Assembly: GCF_943734655.1 (NCBI RefSeq)
Contig: NC_071353.1
Location: 77,727,121-77,791,120, forward strand
Length of the DNA: 64,000 nucleotides
Direction of reading: 5' to 3'
Source of the DNA: Sabethes cyaneus
Taxonomy: Eukaryota > Arthropoda > Insecta > Diptera > Culicidae
Position numbers and translations under genes: made by a program. Shown piece by piece: positions 46,963 to 57,693 of the stretch. The notes beneath the pieces are model-generated. The model did no database searches and was not told the origin of the DNA. It worked only from the letters and a program-made list of their open reading frames with translations. Numbering within the stretch: the first letter of the stretch is position 1; every line of letters starts with the position of its first letter.

Positions 46963-48437
46963 AGTACCTTCAGATACATTAAATAGTGAGCTATAAGACC
47001 TAACGGATCGTAGGTAGCCATTAACGTTCGAAGTATATCACGCTTGGTTGGATGCTTCTCGCCGGAGAGTAGGTCCTTGTTCCGGTCTGTGGAAAGCTTG
47101 TGTCGAAAGACGTCCTCCGTAGTGCTCCACCACATACCAAGAACTTTGGCCATAGCCAAATCGGAGTTCATGTCCATCGACTTTTCGTGTTTCGGATTTT
47201 CGTCCAGACTCTTCAGCACAACTGACGAATTCGACACCCAATTCCTCATATAGAATCCACCCTGCTGGTGAATGTAGCGGACTTCGCTAGCTAATGTTAT
47301 TGCTTCCTCTTCCGTATCTACGCTAGTCAACATGTCGTCGACGTAGAGTCTATGATGGATAGCGTCGACGGCGGTAGGATACTCCTTCCCAAACCGGCTG
47401 GCGTTTTCGTTCAAGACGAAGATGGCTGTACTGGGTGAACACGTTGCCCCAAATGTCACCACCTGCATCACGTAGTCACACGGTTCCATTATTTCTTCGT
47501 TAGCACACCACACGATCCATTGGCTGTCTTCATCTTCGGGCTTCATCCGTATCTGATGAAACATCTCCGCTACGTCACCTCCCAGACCAACTAACCGTTC
47601 CCGAAATTTGTACAATTCTGGTAGCAGATCGTTCAGTTGATCGGAGCCTTTCATCAATACCGAGTTAAGCGAGACACCACCGTAAGAAGCAGCTGCATCG
47701 AAGACGATCCCAACCTTACCAGGTTTATTGGGATTGAATACCGGGAATATCGGCAAATACCAGGTTCGGTCCCCAGTTTTCCGTGTTTCTTTGGGAGTAA
47801 GCTTCCGAATATATCCTTTGTGCTCGTAGTCCGCCATCTTCGAACGCACTATTCTGGATAATTCGAGGTCGCGTTCTAACCTTTTAGTTAAGCAGTGATG
47901 ACGCCTCAATGCCATAGACTGGTTGTTAGGCAAGCGCATATCGTCATATTTCCAGAGCAGCCCCACCTGATATCTACCGTTGAAGAACATTGTCGTACTA
48001 CGCAGTTTTATCAATGCTTGTTCAGCCTCCTTGGATAAAAGCTGGTTTTGTCGAGCGCCGATCCCTAAACTATCGAGCGTGAAGTATTGTTTGACTGTCT
48101 CATGCAAGAGCTCCTCCGAATCTCCATAGTGGAAGCAGATGCGATAGCTGCACGATGCTGCATGGGTGCTCTCCGGTGCGCACGTCCCGTAAATCGTCCA
48201 TCCTAGGCGTGTCTTCATTGCAACTGGTTCGTTCTGCATTCCTTCGCGGCTGTCAAGAGCGTGGACCAGATGCACGTTGTTCATACCAATTAACAGCTTA
48301 GGTTGTACGCCATAGCAATGTATTGGCAAACCATTGAGGTAGCCATATTTGTCTGCAAGCTTGCGCATGGACAAATATTGCAACGGAAGCTTGAATTCTT
48401 TGACCGTGTAGACATCAGTCAAGCTATTCTTAGTCAT
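46963..48437 (-). pseudogene. pol: BEL reverse transcriptase
   Basis: Open from 48437 to the MITE. Shows LRMRKLADKYGYLNGLPI-type protease/RT linker, TRLGWTIYGTC, TWYLPIFPVFNPNKPGKVGI, VFDAAASYGGVSLNSVLMKG, VTFGATCSPSTAIFVLNENA, catalytic YVDDMLTSVDTEEEA, and DPLGLIAHYLMYLKVLIQ. The catalytic residues persist, but the frame enters the MITE at 46962. Confidence 0.9.
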
Positions 48438-48439
48438 GA

Positions 48440-48625
48440 CTTAGTGTAGACATCAGTCAAGCTATGTGCCGGAGATGTTAAGGGAAACGCGCGTAGCATC
48501 TTTTTCGTATCGGCAAGTGTCAGCCGTCCAGCGAAGACATAGCGGGTGCTTTTCACCTTGCAAGTTCAGCTCCTTCGCCAAGCCTTCCTCCATCAGGGTG
48601 AGGGACGATCCGCTGTCTAAAAACG
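48440..48625 (-). pseudogene. pol: BEL protease, frameshifted
   Basis: The aspartic protease start LDSGSSLTLMEEGLAKELNL lies one base out of frame with gag: KVNTRF is followed by a TAG because one T is missing from a T-run at 48611-48615. Downstream, AGCTTGACTGATGTCTACAC occurs twice 37 bp apart (near 48410-48470), a tandem duplication that adds stops. Confidence 0.82.
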
Positions 48626-50630
48626 CGTGTTTACCTTGGCCCCGTTGCTATACAGCGTAACCGGGCCGTATTGGAACAGCACGGGTTTGCTGCCCCCACG
48701 ATGAGTGTTGCAAGGTTTGGCTTCTTTGAAACTACCGGCAATGGTGTATTGCAGAGTTTCAGTTTCCTGTTTCGGCCCTTGTGAAGACGTTTCCAACTTG
48801 TCCTTGGCATCGTTGTGCATGAGCCGATGATGTTTATATTGAGAACCGTTTTGTCCGCACAGTTTTCCGGACTGGCACGGACCGCGATGATTACTTAGGC
48901 AACTGCGACATAGCTTGTATTTCCGGAGTATATCCCAGCGATCTGAAAGACCGGACGAGAGAAACTTCTTGCATTTTTCGACTGCGACACAATCACCATG
49001 GCAAATAAACCAACTGCTAACTTCATGATGCTCAACCGTTTGCTCTGTTTCAGTGTGGGCATTCAGGAAACCATCATCTTTCCGCCCACGGCGAGACTTA
49101 TTATCGTAAGAGCAGGAGAAGTCTAGCAGTGTAACGGCACTCGCTGCTTCCGCCAGCTTGTATAACCAACCGCTAAAGTCAGACACGGTTACGGATCGAA
49201 GAGACTGTCGATGGGACGCCCAATTCAGACGGACCATTGGAGGAAGTCGCTTAGTTAAATTGTGCAGGAGAGTAAGGTTGCATAAGTGCTCCTCCAACTC
49301 GCAGGCTTTGATAGTAGCCACCATGTTACACACAGCCAAGGCAAAGTCAACCAGAGAACCAAGGTGTTCCTCCTTTGTTGAAGGGAGAGCAGTTATCTTT
49401 TGTAGTAGCGAATGCACAATGATTTCTGGGCGACCAAAGAGCAGCTTAAGAGTGGAGAGAACCTGTTCTAGATTGGTTGGATGCAACAGTTGACATTTAA
49501 CCGCTTCCAACGCTTTTCCTCGCAAACACCTCTGCAGGTGAGCTAGATTTTCTTCAGGTGAATATCCACAAAGATTTGTGGAATTCTCATACGTTGCAAA
49601 AAACAATGGCCACTCTTCTGGGTCACCACTGAAGATTGGCAACTCTTTGGCAATTGCCTGTCGCGCGGCGATTTGGCTACTGTTTAGTAACATGGTCCCT
49701 CCAAAGGTGGGAGGAACATCATAGGATTCATACGGACAATGTTCTTGAGCCACATAACGAGGGCGGCCAGCAAGCGGGGCGAACGCGGAGGTATGTGAAT
49801 GCTGACGGCGATTTGGCAAAGATGATGACGGAATATGCTCAAACTGCTGGGACCGGCAGGGAGCAAACGATGTGGCGCAAGCTCGCTGCCCAGTTGGAGG
49901 TGGATAACGTGTCGGAATACATGACCGCTGGTTTGTCGGAACTGGATCAAACGCTGAAGAATTACAATGGTTTCTGAGCGACCGTGGAACGTTAGCAGGA
50001 ACACGAATTTGTTGTTCCCTCATACCTACGGCGAGGCCCGACATGTTTCTATTTTGATGACTAGCATGCGGAGCAAATAACGGAGCATTAAAACGGTGAT
50101 CATTCATTGGTGACGAATGAAAAACAGGAGGATCCCTAACACTATTACTTTCTCGTATATTAGCACTGCTTTTGCATTGACTTGCATGGTTATTGTTCTC
50201 TGATGACTCGAACAAGCATCTGGATACGAAGTTGAACGGAGGAGCTTGCTTACTAAGTCGGGGAGAAACTGCATTAGGTTGCGTAACCGGTGGCCGTGGA
50301 GAGCGCGGTTGCGGTGCGGATGCCAGCAACATGGGAGTGGGCGAGGGTAAACGTTGGACCGGTCGGAGGGGCTCCGAGAGAGGTACTAGCTCACCTGTAG
50401 GAGTTATCGGATGTGGCGATGGTGGCGCAGGAACTTTAGCGGCGACGCATTCCGGGCTGCTCCAATCATAATTGGCCACATCTTCATTCACACCGACGCA
50501 TTCGAAGTGATACCACCGTTCACAATCGTCGCAACAAACCATTTCGTCAGTCAGGAAGTTGGCAGAGCGAGCAGGATTGTTGCAGGGTAACGTCTGCGAC
50601 AGCATCTCGGGTACGGGTTTTTCGTGGCAT
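48617..50630 (-). pseudogene. gag: BEL Gag with N-terminal PHD finger
   Basis: The likely start is ATG 50630 (MPRKTRTRDAVADVTLQQ), giving CSLC then, after an apparent 4-bp TGAC duplication near 50555, DEMVCCDDCERWYHFECVGV: a PHD-type C-x2-C/C-x2-C/H-x2-C finger. A Pro/Ser/Arg-rich linker follows, then the BEL gag core (ELPIFSGDPEEWPLFFATYE, ENLAHLQRCLRGKALEAVKC) and a Cys/His region (WFICHGDCVAVEKCKKF, CRSCLSNHRGPC, HHRLMH). The gag-to-protease join is broken by the missing T. The rest of the frame is uninterrupted for 660 codons. Confidence 0.88.
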
Positions 50631-50661
50631 CTCCGATCGAATGAAAACGAAATTTTTAAAT

Positions 50662-51365
50662 TGTTGCAGATGCAACAAGGAAACAGTTTTCCGTAAATTT
50701 AATTCATATATTTAGCTTTACGCGATCAAAAATTTCCTGCAATAATGCCATAGTTACACTTTGTATAATTTGAAATTCATACTAGCTTACGTTTGTGCGT
50801 TTCCTTTCGCTTACGGGGTTTCTTTTCGTTTTCGTAGATAGCTGAGCTTATGTTCGTGGATGCTTAAGATCAGATACATATAAACGCGATAGTTAGAATC
50901 CACTTTTCAAACTAGCATACAATTACTTACAAGTGAAAGAACTAATTCGGCAGGCTTTTATCTTTTCGCGAGTAGACAATTCCTCACTCTAACTTACAGA
51001 TTTTAATTCTTAGATTTAATTTTAACGTAATTTGTTGTTTAGTCTTTCAATAAACTTACTTTACTTTAAGCACTGTTAATATGTTTTAACTTCTAGTGTA
51101 TAAGGCCTTTTTAATTTAAGAACGACCTTTTAAATATAATCTATAATCAGATAAGCTCAGATAAGATTTTATTAACTTTTGACCAACTCGTAGGTACTTT
51201 ACGCAATCTTCTCCTTGATGACTCGACGTTTTTTCTTGGCGATTTGTTCTCTTCCGTGACAAACTGACACTGACAGATGGACCGTCTCTGCCAGCACGGT
51301 GAAGCGCCGCGTTCTCAACGTAATTTATGCGTCGGTACGGCGTTGCACGGAGGGCGTGCGAGACA
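50662..51365 (-). repeat. 5' LTR of Pao/BEL element (minus orientation)
   Basis: 704 bp; minus-strand start TGTCTCGCACG, end CATCTGCAACA. TSD ATATT follows at 51366-51370. I could not assign a primer-binding site confidently. Confidence 0.93.
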
Positions 51366-51482
51366 ATATTAAATATATTTATGCATATTTACATACTTTT
51401 ACCCGGGTGCTATATATATTTACCGGTATTGATGAATATTTTACGAAAGTTTCCACCTTTTTCATACGATCTTGAGCTGTCA

Positions 51483-52533
51483 AGTCCCATCCCAAGCAAC
51501 TAGAAGTTCGAATATTACTTGACACGCGAACTCGAAAGTTCACAATTAGTTCAAATTCAGTTCCGTGGAACTTTCTTGCTGAATAGTAGTGTATATCAAG
51601 TATACGTGGAACTAAATGCTTTAAGAAGTGCTGTGAGTACTTCATAGATACTTCAAAGCTATTAAGATGCTATATGAAGTTCTGAAGTAACTTTAGTTGC
51701 TAACAAGTTTTGCGTGCTCCTTTTTGTTTACATTTCTGGTGATCAAACCAGTAGAGCCTAAAACTATTTTAGATTAACTATTTTGACGTAGGACTACGTC
51801 TTACGGCAAATTTAGAGGTAGGGTGTCATTCCAAAAAATCGAAAAATGCGAGCGTCACGAAAAATGATAGGTTTTGAGCGCTAATAGCGGTTTTCCGATC
51901 GATTTTCAATATTCTTACACCAATCGATCGGAAAATGTTCTAAGAATTGACCCAAATGAAGAAAAGTATGGATTCTTGATGTTGAACTATTGAAAAATTG
52001 AAAATGATGAACCTATGTTTTACCAGAATTCTCGCTTCGTGATTGGTTGGAAGATTCTTTACGATGATCTAAACCTATACCAATTTGATATCTGTGCTTG
52101 GGAATTAACCCAAAACAAGTGACCAATTTCCCTCATTTCAACAAGATTTCTTAACACCGCGGTTCAACCTAGACCATTTTGATGTCCTTGCTTGGGAAGT
52201 ACGCCAGAGAGAGTAACAAAGCCCCCTCGTGTCAACAGATTTCTTACGAACGCGATGAAACCTAATCCAATTTGATATCTGTATTAGGGAAGTGTGCCAG
52301 AAAAATGACACAAGTTCGTTGTTCCAACAGATCGCAAATTCTTTATTGCGAGACGATTAAACCTCGGCGAACTTGATATCTGTGTTAGAAAAATGTGCTA
52401 CAGCTGTACTGTTCGGTTATAATATGACTCTGTATACGCATGCTTGCCGTTTCATTAGAAGTGTAGTGAAAAGGTGCTGTTGATAAAATAGGATTGAATT
52501 GATAAAATCCCTTCTACGTGGGAAACCATGGAT
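51483..52533 (+). repeat. A-B-C blocks of the A-B-C-F-D repeat
   Basis: A (51483-51722), B (51724-51780) and C (51785-52533) in one piece. C begins GACGTAGGACTACGTC. C stops at AACCATGGAT where the LOA LINE inserts; its last bases and F resume beyond that LINE and a TTAA element. Confidence 0.88.
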
Positions 52534-52626
52534 TTTTTTGTATGCCAGAAGGGCATTGGGTTAAAAGGCCACTGCGACAGTCTTAATGATCGTCTTTTGT
52601 GGCAGGCCCCGTTTGCTGTACACAGT

Positions 52627-53562
52627 TTACGGATCACTCATACCCATTGATGGAGTTGAGCGGAATAGTTGTAATCCTGTGCCCCAATTCGGTACTACAT
52701 GGTTTATAAAGCCAATGACCGTTTTGGGATTTAGGCTCCATACCTGATATGGAGTAAGAAGGAAACTTCCTAAGAAGTTGTGCCTTGATAATGCAAGAGC
52801 TCCGCAATAACAGAGCAGATGCGCTGAACTTTCAGGTTCAGAGTTACAAAAGCGGCAGGTGTCGGATGATAGCTTGCCGATATTCTTTAAATGATAAAGA
52901 GCGGGGCTGTGTCCTGTTAGGAGTCCCGTGATCGTGCGTAATTCACTACGAGTTAAATGGAGTAGTTTTTTAGCTATTGCAGGGTTTGGGTAGATAAACT
53001 GTTTAGCTTGTCTACAACCCTGTGTTTGATTCCAACGGGATACTATTTCTAGCTTTTCCCATGTCATCAATTCGCCTTTTACGGCGTATGTGGAGGTGCC
53101 CAGAAACGGTTCAGGACCAATAAATTGCTGAGGTGATCCTTGTCTTGCCAGGTTGTCAGCAAATTCATTGCCCTCGATTCCGCAGTGACCGGGCACCCAA
53201 AGTAATAAAACTTTGTTTTGGCGGGAGAGTTCCCTCAATGCTGTGCTGCACTCCCAAACTAATTTGGACACACATTTGGCGGACTTGAGTGCCAGTAGTG
53301 CTGCTTGGCTGTCCGTGAAGATACCGATTTTCGCATGCCTGTACTTTCGTTTCAAGCATATTGTTGCACAGATGTATATCGCATATACTTCTGCTTGAAA
53401 AACGGTGGGCCACTTTCCCAATGAGATAGTTTCCCTGATGCCGGGTCCGTAGACTCCGGAGCCTGTGCAGGCCCCCATTTTTGAACCATCTGTAAAAAAA
53501 ACAGATAGTTCCAGATGGAAGAGTTGGCCCTCCATTATTCCACATTGGGCGATCTGTTTCAA
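52627..53562 (-). pseudogene. ORF2: LOA-type LINE RNase H and C-terminal zinc region
   Basis: RNase H active-site pieces: SVFFTDGSKMGACTGSGVYG (first Asp), FQAEVYAIYICA (Glu), IGIFTDSQAALLALKS (Asp), LLWVPGHCGIEGNEFADNLA (His and Asp). Downstream CRFCNSEPESSAHLLCYC is the Cys/His motif after RNase H. The stop is at 52627. Its upstream portion, VLEGDQIDHLRILREFNLTP (53719-53570), is in another frame. Confidence 0.88.
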
Positions 53563-53685
53563 TCACCTCATATGGAACGTCCATATTTGGCCTGGCTTCC
53601 ATGTAGTCAGAGATTGAAGTTACTAAGGGTGTCAGATTGAATTCCCGAAGTATGCGAAGATGATCGATTTGGTCACCTTCGAGTA

Positions 53686-54090
53686 CAGTGGACCCCCGTT
53701 CGTTTGAACGATTCCTCATGCAAACTAACGGGGTTAGTTTTTAATTTGAACAACTGGCAACTCTACATATGCTGGAACTTGTGTGATCTGGTCGCCCTAC
53801 TCTTTGTTATTGTTTTGGTGGTTTGATTCAGTTGGAAGCTGGAAGCAGCGAATATTTCATTCTCCGATCGGATTTCTGCCATAATCGTTGGGAAAACGCA
53901 ATGTGAAACAGATTAAACACGCTAGATCAGGACAAACAAATCACGTTTATGCGCATTGTCTGCATAAGCAAATGATGTCATGTTGAGAATGACATTTGAA
54001 CCATTTTTAATTTGCACGTTGTGCAAACCAACGGGGTACAAATTAAAAAGTGTTCAGATTAAAAGCGGTCAAACGAACGGGGGTCCACGG
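53686..54090. mobile_element. 405-bp pogo-type MITE inserted in LOA ORF2
   Basis: TA at 53684-53685 and 54091-54092; ends CAGTGGACCCCCGTTCGTTT and (reverse complement) CCGTGGACCCCCGTTCGTTT. Subterminal AATTTGAACA/TGTTCAGATTAAAA motifs also occur in the related element at 26634-28048. It separates RT (LQRNKAIP) from RNase H (VLEGDQIDHL). Confidence 0.92.
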
Positions 54091-55360
54091 TATGGCTTTA
54101 TTCCTTTGCAACCGTAGTGCGCCGAGCTCTGCTTCCTTCTTCACATGAAGATGCAAAGGCAGTGAGCATAGCATTGCCTCCATGGCTGCAGTAGGTGTTG
54201 CACGCATGGCACTGGTAACTGTAAGACAGGCCAGGCGCTGAACTTTGTTTAGTTTGGCTTGGGCTGTCACCTTATTCACCTTTGGCCACCATACGACTGC
54301 AGCATAGGTTATTCTAGGCCGTGCAATAGTAGTATATGACCAGAAGGCTAGTTGAGGTTTCAATCCCCAGGTTTTGCCAAACAGTGACCTGCATGCCCAG
54401 ATAGCCGAAGTTGCATTCTTAACAGCATAATCTAGGTGGGCAGCACAGTTCAGTTTTTTATCGAGAATTATTCCGAGGTGTTTGACTTCATTACTGAAGC
54501 CCAGTCTGACACCATTCAGTATAGGGGGAGTAATGGTATGTTTCCTTCGCCTAGTGAATGGTATAACGACTGTTTTGGTGGGATTTACATTAAGTCCCTC
54601 TTGTGAGCACCATAGCATGGTGGTGTTTAGAGCTCCTTGTAGGCGACTTGACAATACTGCGTCAAACTTTCCTCTGACGATAAGCACAACGTCGTCGGTG
54701 TAAGCAATGGTCTCATAACCAAGCTGTGATAGCTTGTGAAGGAGTGCGTCGGCCACCAGAGCAGGGGAGAGAGAACTCCTCCCTGTGGACATCCTTTGAT
54801 CACCGAAATCGTGACCGACGTATCTCCCAATGATGCTGTAATTTGTCTGCTCGAGAGCATTGCTTGAATCCAGCTCATTGTAGTGTGGTCTATTCTCTTT
54901 TGACAGAGAGCCGTATTAATTGACGCGAAGGACGTGTTATCGAAAGCGCTTTCAATATCAAGAAAAGCACAAAGTGCCGTCTCTTGATATTTGAGCGTTT
55001 TCTCAATTAACGTCACTAAGCAGTGCAGTGCGGTTTCCGTAGATTTACCGTGTTGGTATGCATGTTGATTTAATGTAACGGAGAGTTTTTTAAAAACTCA
55101 TTGCGGATATAGTTATCCGTGATTTTCTCCATCAGCTTAAGAAGCGTTGAAGTCAGACTTATCGGTCTGAAAGCCTTAGGCATGGTTTTGTCTTTTTTGC
55201 CAGCCATAAGTATGAACACCACCCTTACTTTCCGCCAATTCTCTGGGATATACCCCAAAGTGAAACTGGCTCGAAAGAGGTTGATGAGCTCGGACATTAT
55301 AACACCGTCCGTTTTTTGTAAGAAAATGGGTAGAATACCATCCGGACCTGGAGATTTCAT
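54043..55360 (-). pseudogene. ORF2: LOA-type LINE reverse transcriptase
   Basis: Three frames cover one RT: MKSPGPDGILPIFLQK and RPISLTSTLLKLMEK (55360-55070); CAFLDIESAFDNTSFASINT and GCPQGGVLSPLLWW (55016-54780); then ETIAYTDDVVLIVRGKFDAV with YTDD, EVKHLGIILDKKLN and VQRLACLTVTSAMRATPTAA (54792-54089). The last 16 codons of the final frame run into the MITE. Frameshifts near 55065 and 54785. Confidence 0.87.
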
Positions 55361-55381
55361 TGGTTCAAAAGAGCTGAGTGC

Positions 55382-55830
55382 CTAATTAATCGAAGCCTCC
55401 GTAAACAAACGGCGTGCAAGTAGAACCGAATCATTTGGCACATTGTGTAATGACCCATTCCAGTGTTGCCCGCCTATGTCTTGTCCAGTGGTCACTGTCG
55501 AACCAGGGAAGTGCGTGTTCATCAGAACTTCCAGAGTTTCCCTGGTGGTAATAGTGAGACTCCCATCCTCTTTTTTCAATTGCCCTAGACCATTGCAGTG
55601 GTCCTTGGACATCGCTTTCTGCAGACGCGTAGCCTCTGGTAGAGTTTGAATGCTTTCGCAAAATTTAACTCGTGATTTCGTTTAGGCTTTGAGTAGCTCA
55701 GCGTTGTATTTGGTGAGGGAAGCTCTGTAGTCTTCCCAGTTAGACGTGATTTTGGCCCTGTAGACGCGCCCTTGGCATGGTGGAGGTTCACCTGAATGCA
55801 GCGAAAGCTGCTCATTTGGAGGCAGGATTG
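55382..55830 (-). pseudogene. ORF2: LOA-type ORF2 start, endonuclease deleted
   Basis: ORF2 begins at ATG 55815, MSSFRCIQVNLHHAKGAS, the conserved endonuclease start. It then jumps within a few residues to post-endonuclease sequence, ITSNWEDYRASLTKYNAELL in another frame, NHELNFAKAFKLYQ and LFTEASIN. About 200 codons of endonuclease are therefore missing, so this copy could not nick DNA. Confidence 0.75.
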
Positions 55831-57309
55831 CCGTTTTCAGCTTGATCCAATACTGGATCGCGCCTTGGCGAACGGGTACCAGCAGCGTTTTCGCTGAGTT
55901 GAGCGGCTGGGTCGCCCACACCGGCCAGCTTCGGTTGCCGCAGGCGACAGGCCACAGATGTCCGACCAGCACTTAACGGCGGATTGAGCCTCTGAGGTCT
56001 ACTATCGACTAGTGATTGCTGCGTACGCCTCTTCCGAGGTTTTCGCGGCGCTCGCCTAGTCTTCGCAGGATTGCATTGTCTTGGTGGTGGCGGGGCGCTC
56101 CCAGAAGGGAGTTCCACTCGTATCTTCCTCGACTTTGCAGCAGAGACTGTTGCGCCTGTGTTGATCAGACCTCTGCCAACCTGTCGCATGCGCATGCGAC
56201 TGCATAAAGCGCATGCATAAAGCGCTGCTCAGCGATCTGACTTGCCGACTTTTGGTCAATCTCCATTAACAGTTCCACGGTCTTTCCACGCACAATGCGA
56301 CGGCGTATCTGCCATGCTTGCGTTGAAAAGCCGTCGTTCTGGTTCTGGAGGAATCTAAAAAAAAAAAAAAAAAAAAAAAAGATTTTCTCGTCCGTGGTGG
56401 CGACACTGCCCTGGAAGTACCCTATGAAGGTGTGAGCCTTCGGCAGGTCCTTCATGTCGTAGGCCCGTAGTTGTGCTCCTTCCCACGGGACGAGAGTAGA
56501 TGCCGTTTGCTCCAACCATTTGACCGTGTTCTGGTCAGAGCAAGCCAGTATCAAGTAGCCGTTCTTGAACTGGCAGCTCCTGAACTTGAGTCTAATGTCT
56601 GGAGTCTCCTGGTCAGCTATTTGATCCAGAAAAACGGCGCGGACAGACGGAGCTGATCCATAGTGAGCAGGGAAACGGGATAATCAGCCGTAGTTACGGT
56701 TACACTGAAAGCATCCACCATTTCCCTGTAGGTGCACCCCGGGGATGGTTTTGGTGCCGAAGGACCCGCGCAGGCTCGACTGCGTGGTCTCTTTTTAGTG
56801 GGACCTTTGCTGCTGATGTTCGGCGACGCCGTATCAGCGGATCGTTGCCTTTTGGTAACGACCAGGTCCCGCTGGCTAGGCTGGCCGGCCGGCAGAAGGG
56901 CAAGTTCCGCCGCTTCGTCCTTTGAGTAGCCCTTGCTCCGATACCACTTCTGCCGTCGCCGTTACGCGTTGGAGAGACGCTTGGCCACAACTCCGGAAGT
57001 CTCAGGTTGCCCCTTGACTTCAGGTAGCGTCGCCGGAACGGGAAGGTTATCCGCGTCGCTCTCCGCATTCCCTGTTGGTGAATTCAGGATCAGGGATGAA
57101 GCCGAGAGTCCTCCTTCCAGCGACATGCTGTCGAGGTTAAAGTCCTCTTCCATCCCTGTATCCATCACTTCGCCAGTATCGTCCGTGCCGATCAGACTGC
57201 GCATTTCCGGTCTACCATCGTGCGCCACCTCTACACCTACTCCGGTGTTTATCACCAACTCTTGGGGGTCGTTGGTTGCCCCATCAATTATTTTTTCAAG
57301 GTTATCCAT
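55812..57309 (-). pseudogene. ORF1: LOA-type LINE ORF1, frameshifted
   Basis: Starts MDNLEKIIDGATNDPQELVI (ATG 57309). Downstream frames give KPQKKRSRRVRPS-like basic sequence, KFRSCQFKNGYLILACSDQN and FIGYFQGSVATTDEKI, interrupted by a plus-strand A24 run near 56357-56380, then a Cys-containing, Arg-rich end. It is likely the nucleic-acid-binding Gag-like protein. No intact zinc knuckles could be traced. Confidence 0.65.
56357..56380 (+). repeat. A homopolymer within LOA ORF1
   Basis: About 24 consecutive A on the plus strand, reading as Phe codons on the minus strand. It may be an expanded A-run or the tail of a vanished insertion; no duplicated target site was found. Confidence 0.85.
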
Positions 57310-57590
57310 GGCGATGGTTGTACTCTGCTGGGGAGAAAATCAACGGTTCTTTACCAGTTTGGAACAGAGAGAGCAATTTACTGCATAGGATGCTCTGGTA
57401 CCATGCAGGCTCCGTTCGACCTTGGAAAACTTTATTAGACCCCCCCAAGCATTCATCGCTAGGCACGGGTCGCGTTACACCGAGGATTGGGGTCCTCCTC
57501 CGCACTTTGCTCAGAATGTAGCATGCTCCTAGGCTACTTGCTACATTGAGAGCAAGAGATTTTTACAAGATTTGCCGCGGAAGAGACTCG

Positions 57591-57648
57591 ATGTGCAGTT
57601 CCGGATGGCTCCACCATAAATTTACCATGGAGCCATCCGGAGCTGCAC
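57591..57648 (-). promoter_or_regulatory. 5' UTR hairpin of the LOA-type LINE
   Basis: GTGCAGTTCCGGATGGCTCC and GGAGCCATCCGGAGCTGCAC pair across a loop of ~13 nt (one mismatch). It is 17 bp inside the 5' end defined by the target duplication, so it is in the start of the LINE RNA. Confidence 0.8.
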
Positions 57649-57693
57649 GCCGAGCGACAAATCTCAACCATGGATAATAAAAACAATCTTTAA

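Larger units (their letters stand above)
43242..51365 (-). mobile_element. Pao/BEL LTR retrotransposon, decayed
   Basis: 8.1 kb between perfect ATATT duplications (43237-43241, 51366-51370). Internal order on the minus strand is gag, protease, RT, RNase H, integrase, as in BEL. Coding is broken by several frameshifts, an internal 37-bp duplication near 48450 and a hAT MITE carrying a SINE. Confidence 0.95.
52524..57675 (-). mobile_element. LOA-type LINE, full insertion with target duplication
   Basis: The 10-bp sequence AACCATGGAT is at 52524-52533 and 57666-57675, so the element is 52534-57665, minus strand, ending in an A7 tail (TTTTTTT at 52533-52539). Order: 5' UTR hairpin, ORF1, ORF2 with remnant endonuclease, RT, RNase H. 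The LOA assignment rests on the RT plus C-terminal RNase H; I or R1-type relatives are the alternatives. A pogo-type MITE and many frameshifts make it dead. Confidence 0.82.

Noticed and set aside
44025..51365. Intact endogenous retrovirus with envelope
   Set aside because: The order and motifs are BEL gag-pol. No third frame with signal peptide or transmembrane segment was found between integrase and the LTR.
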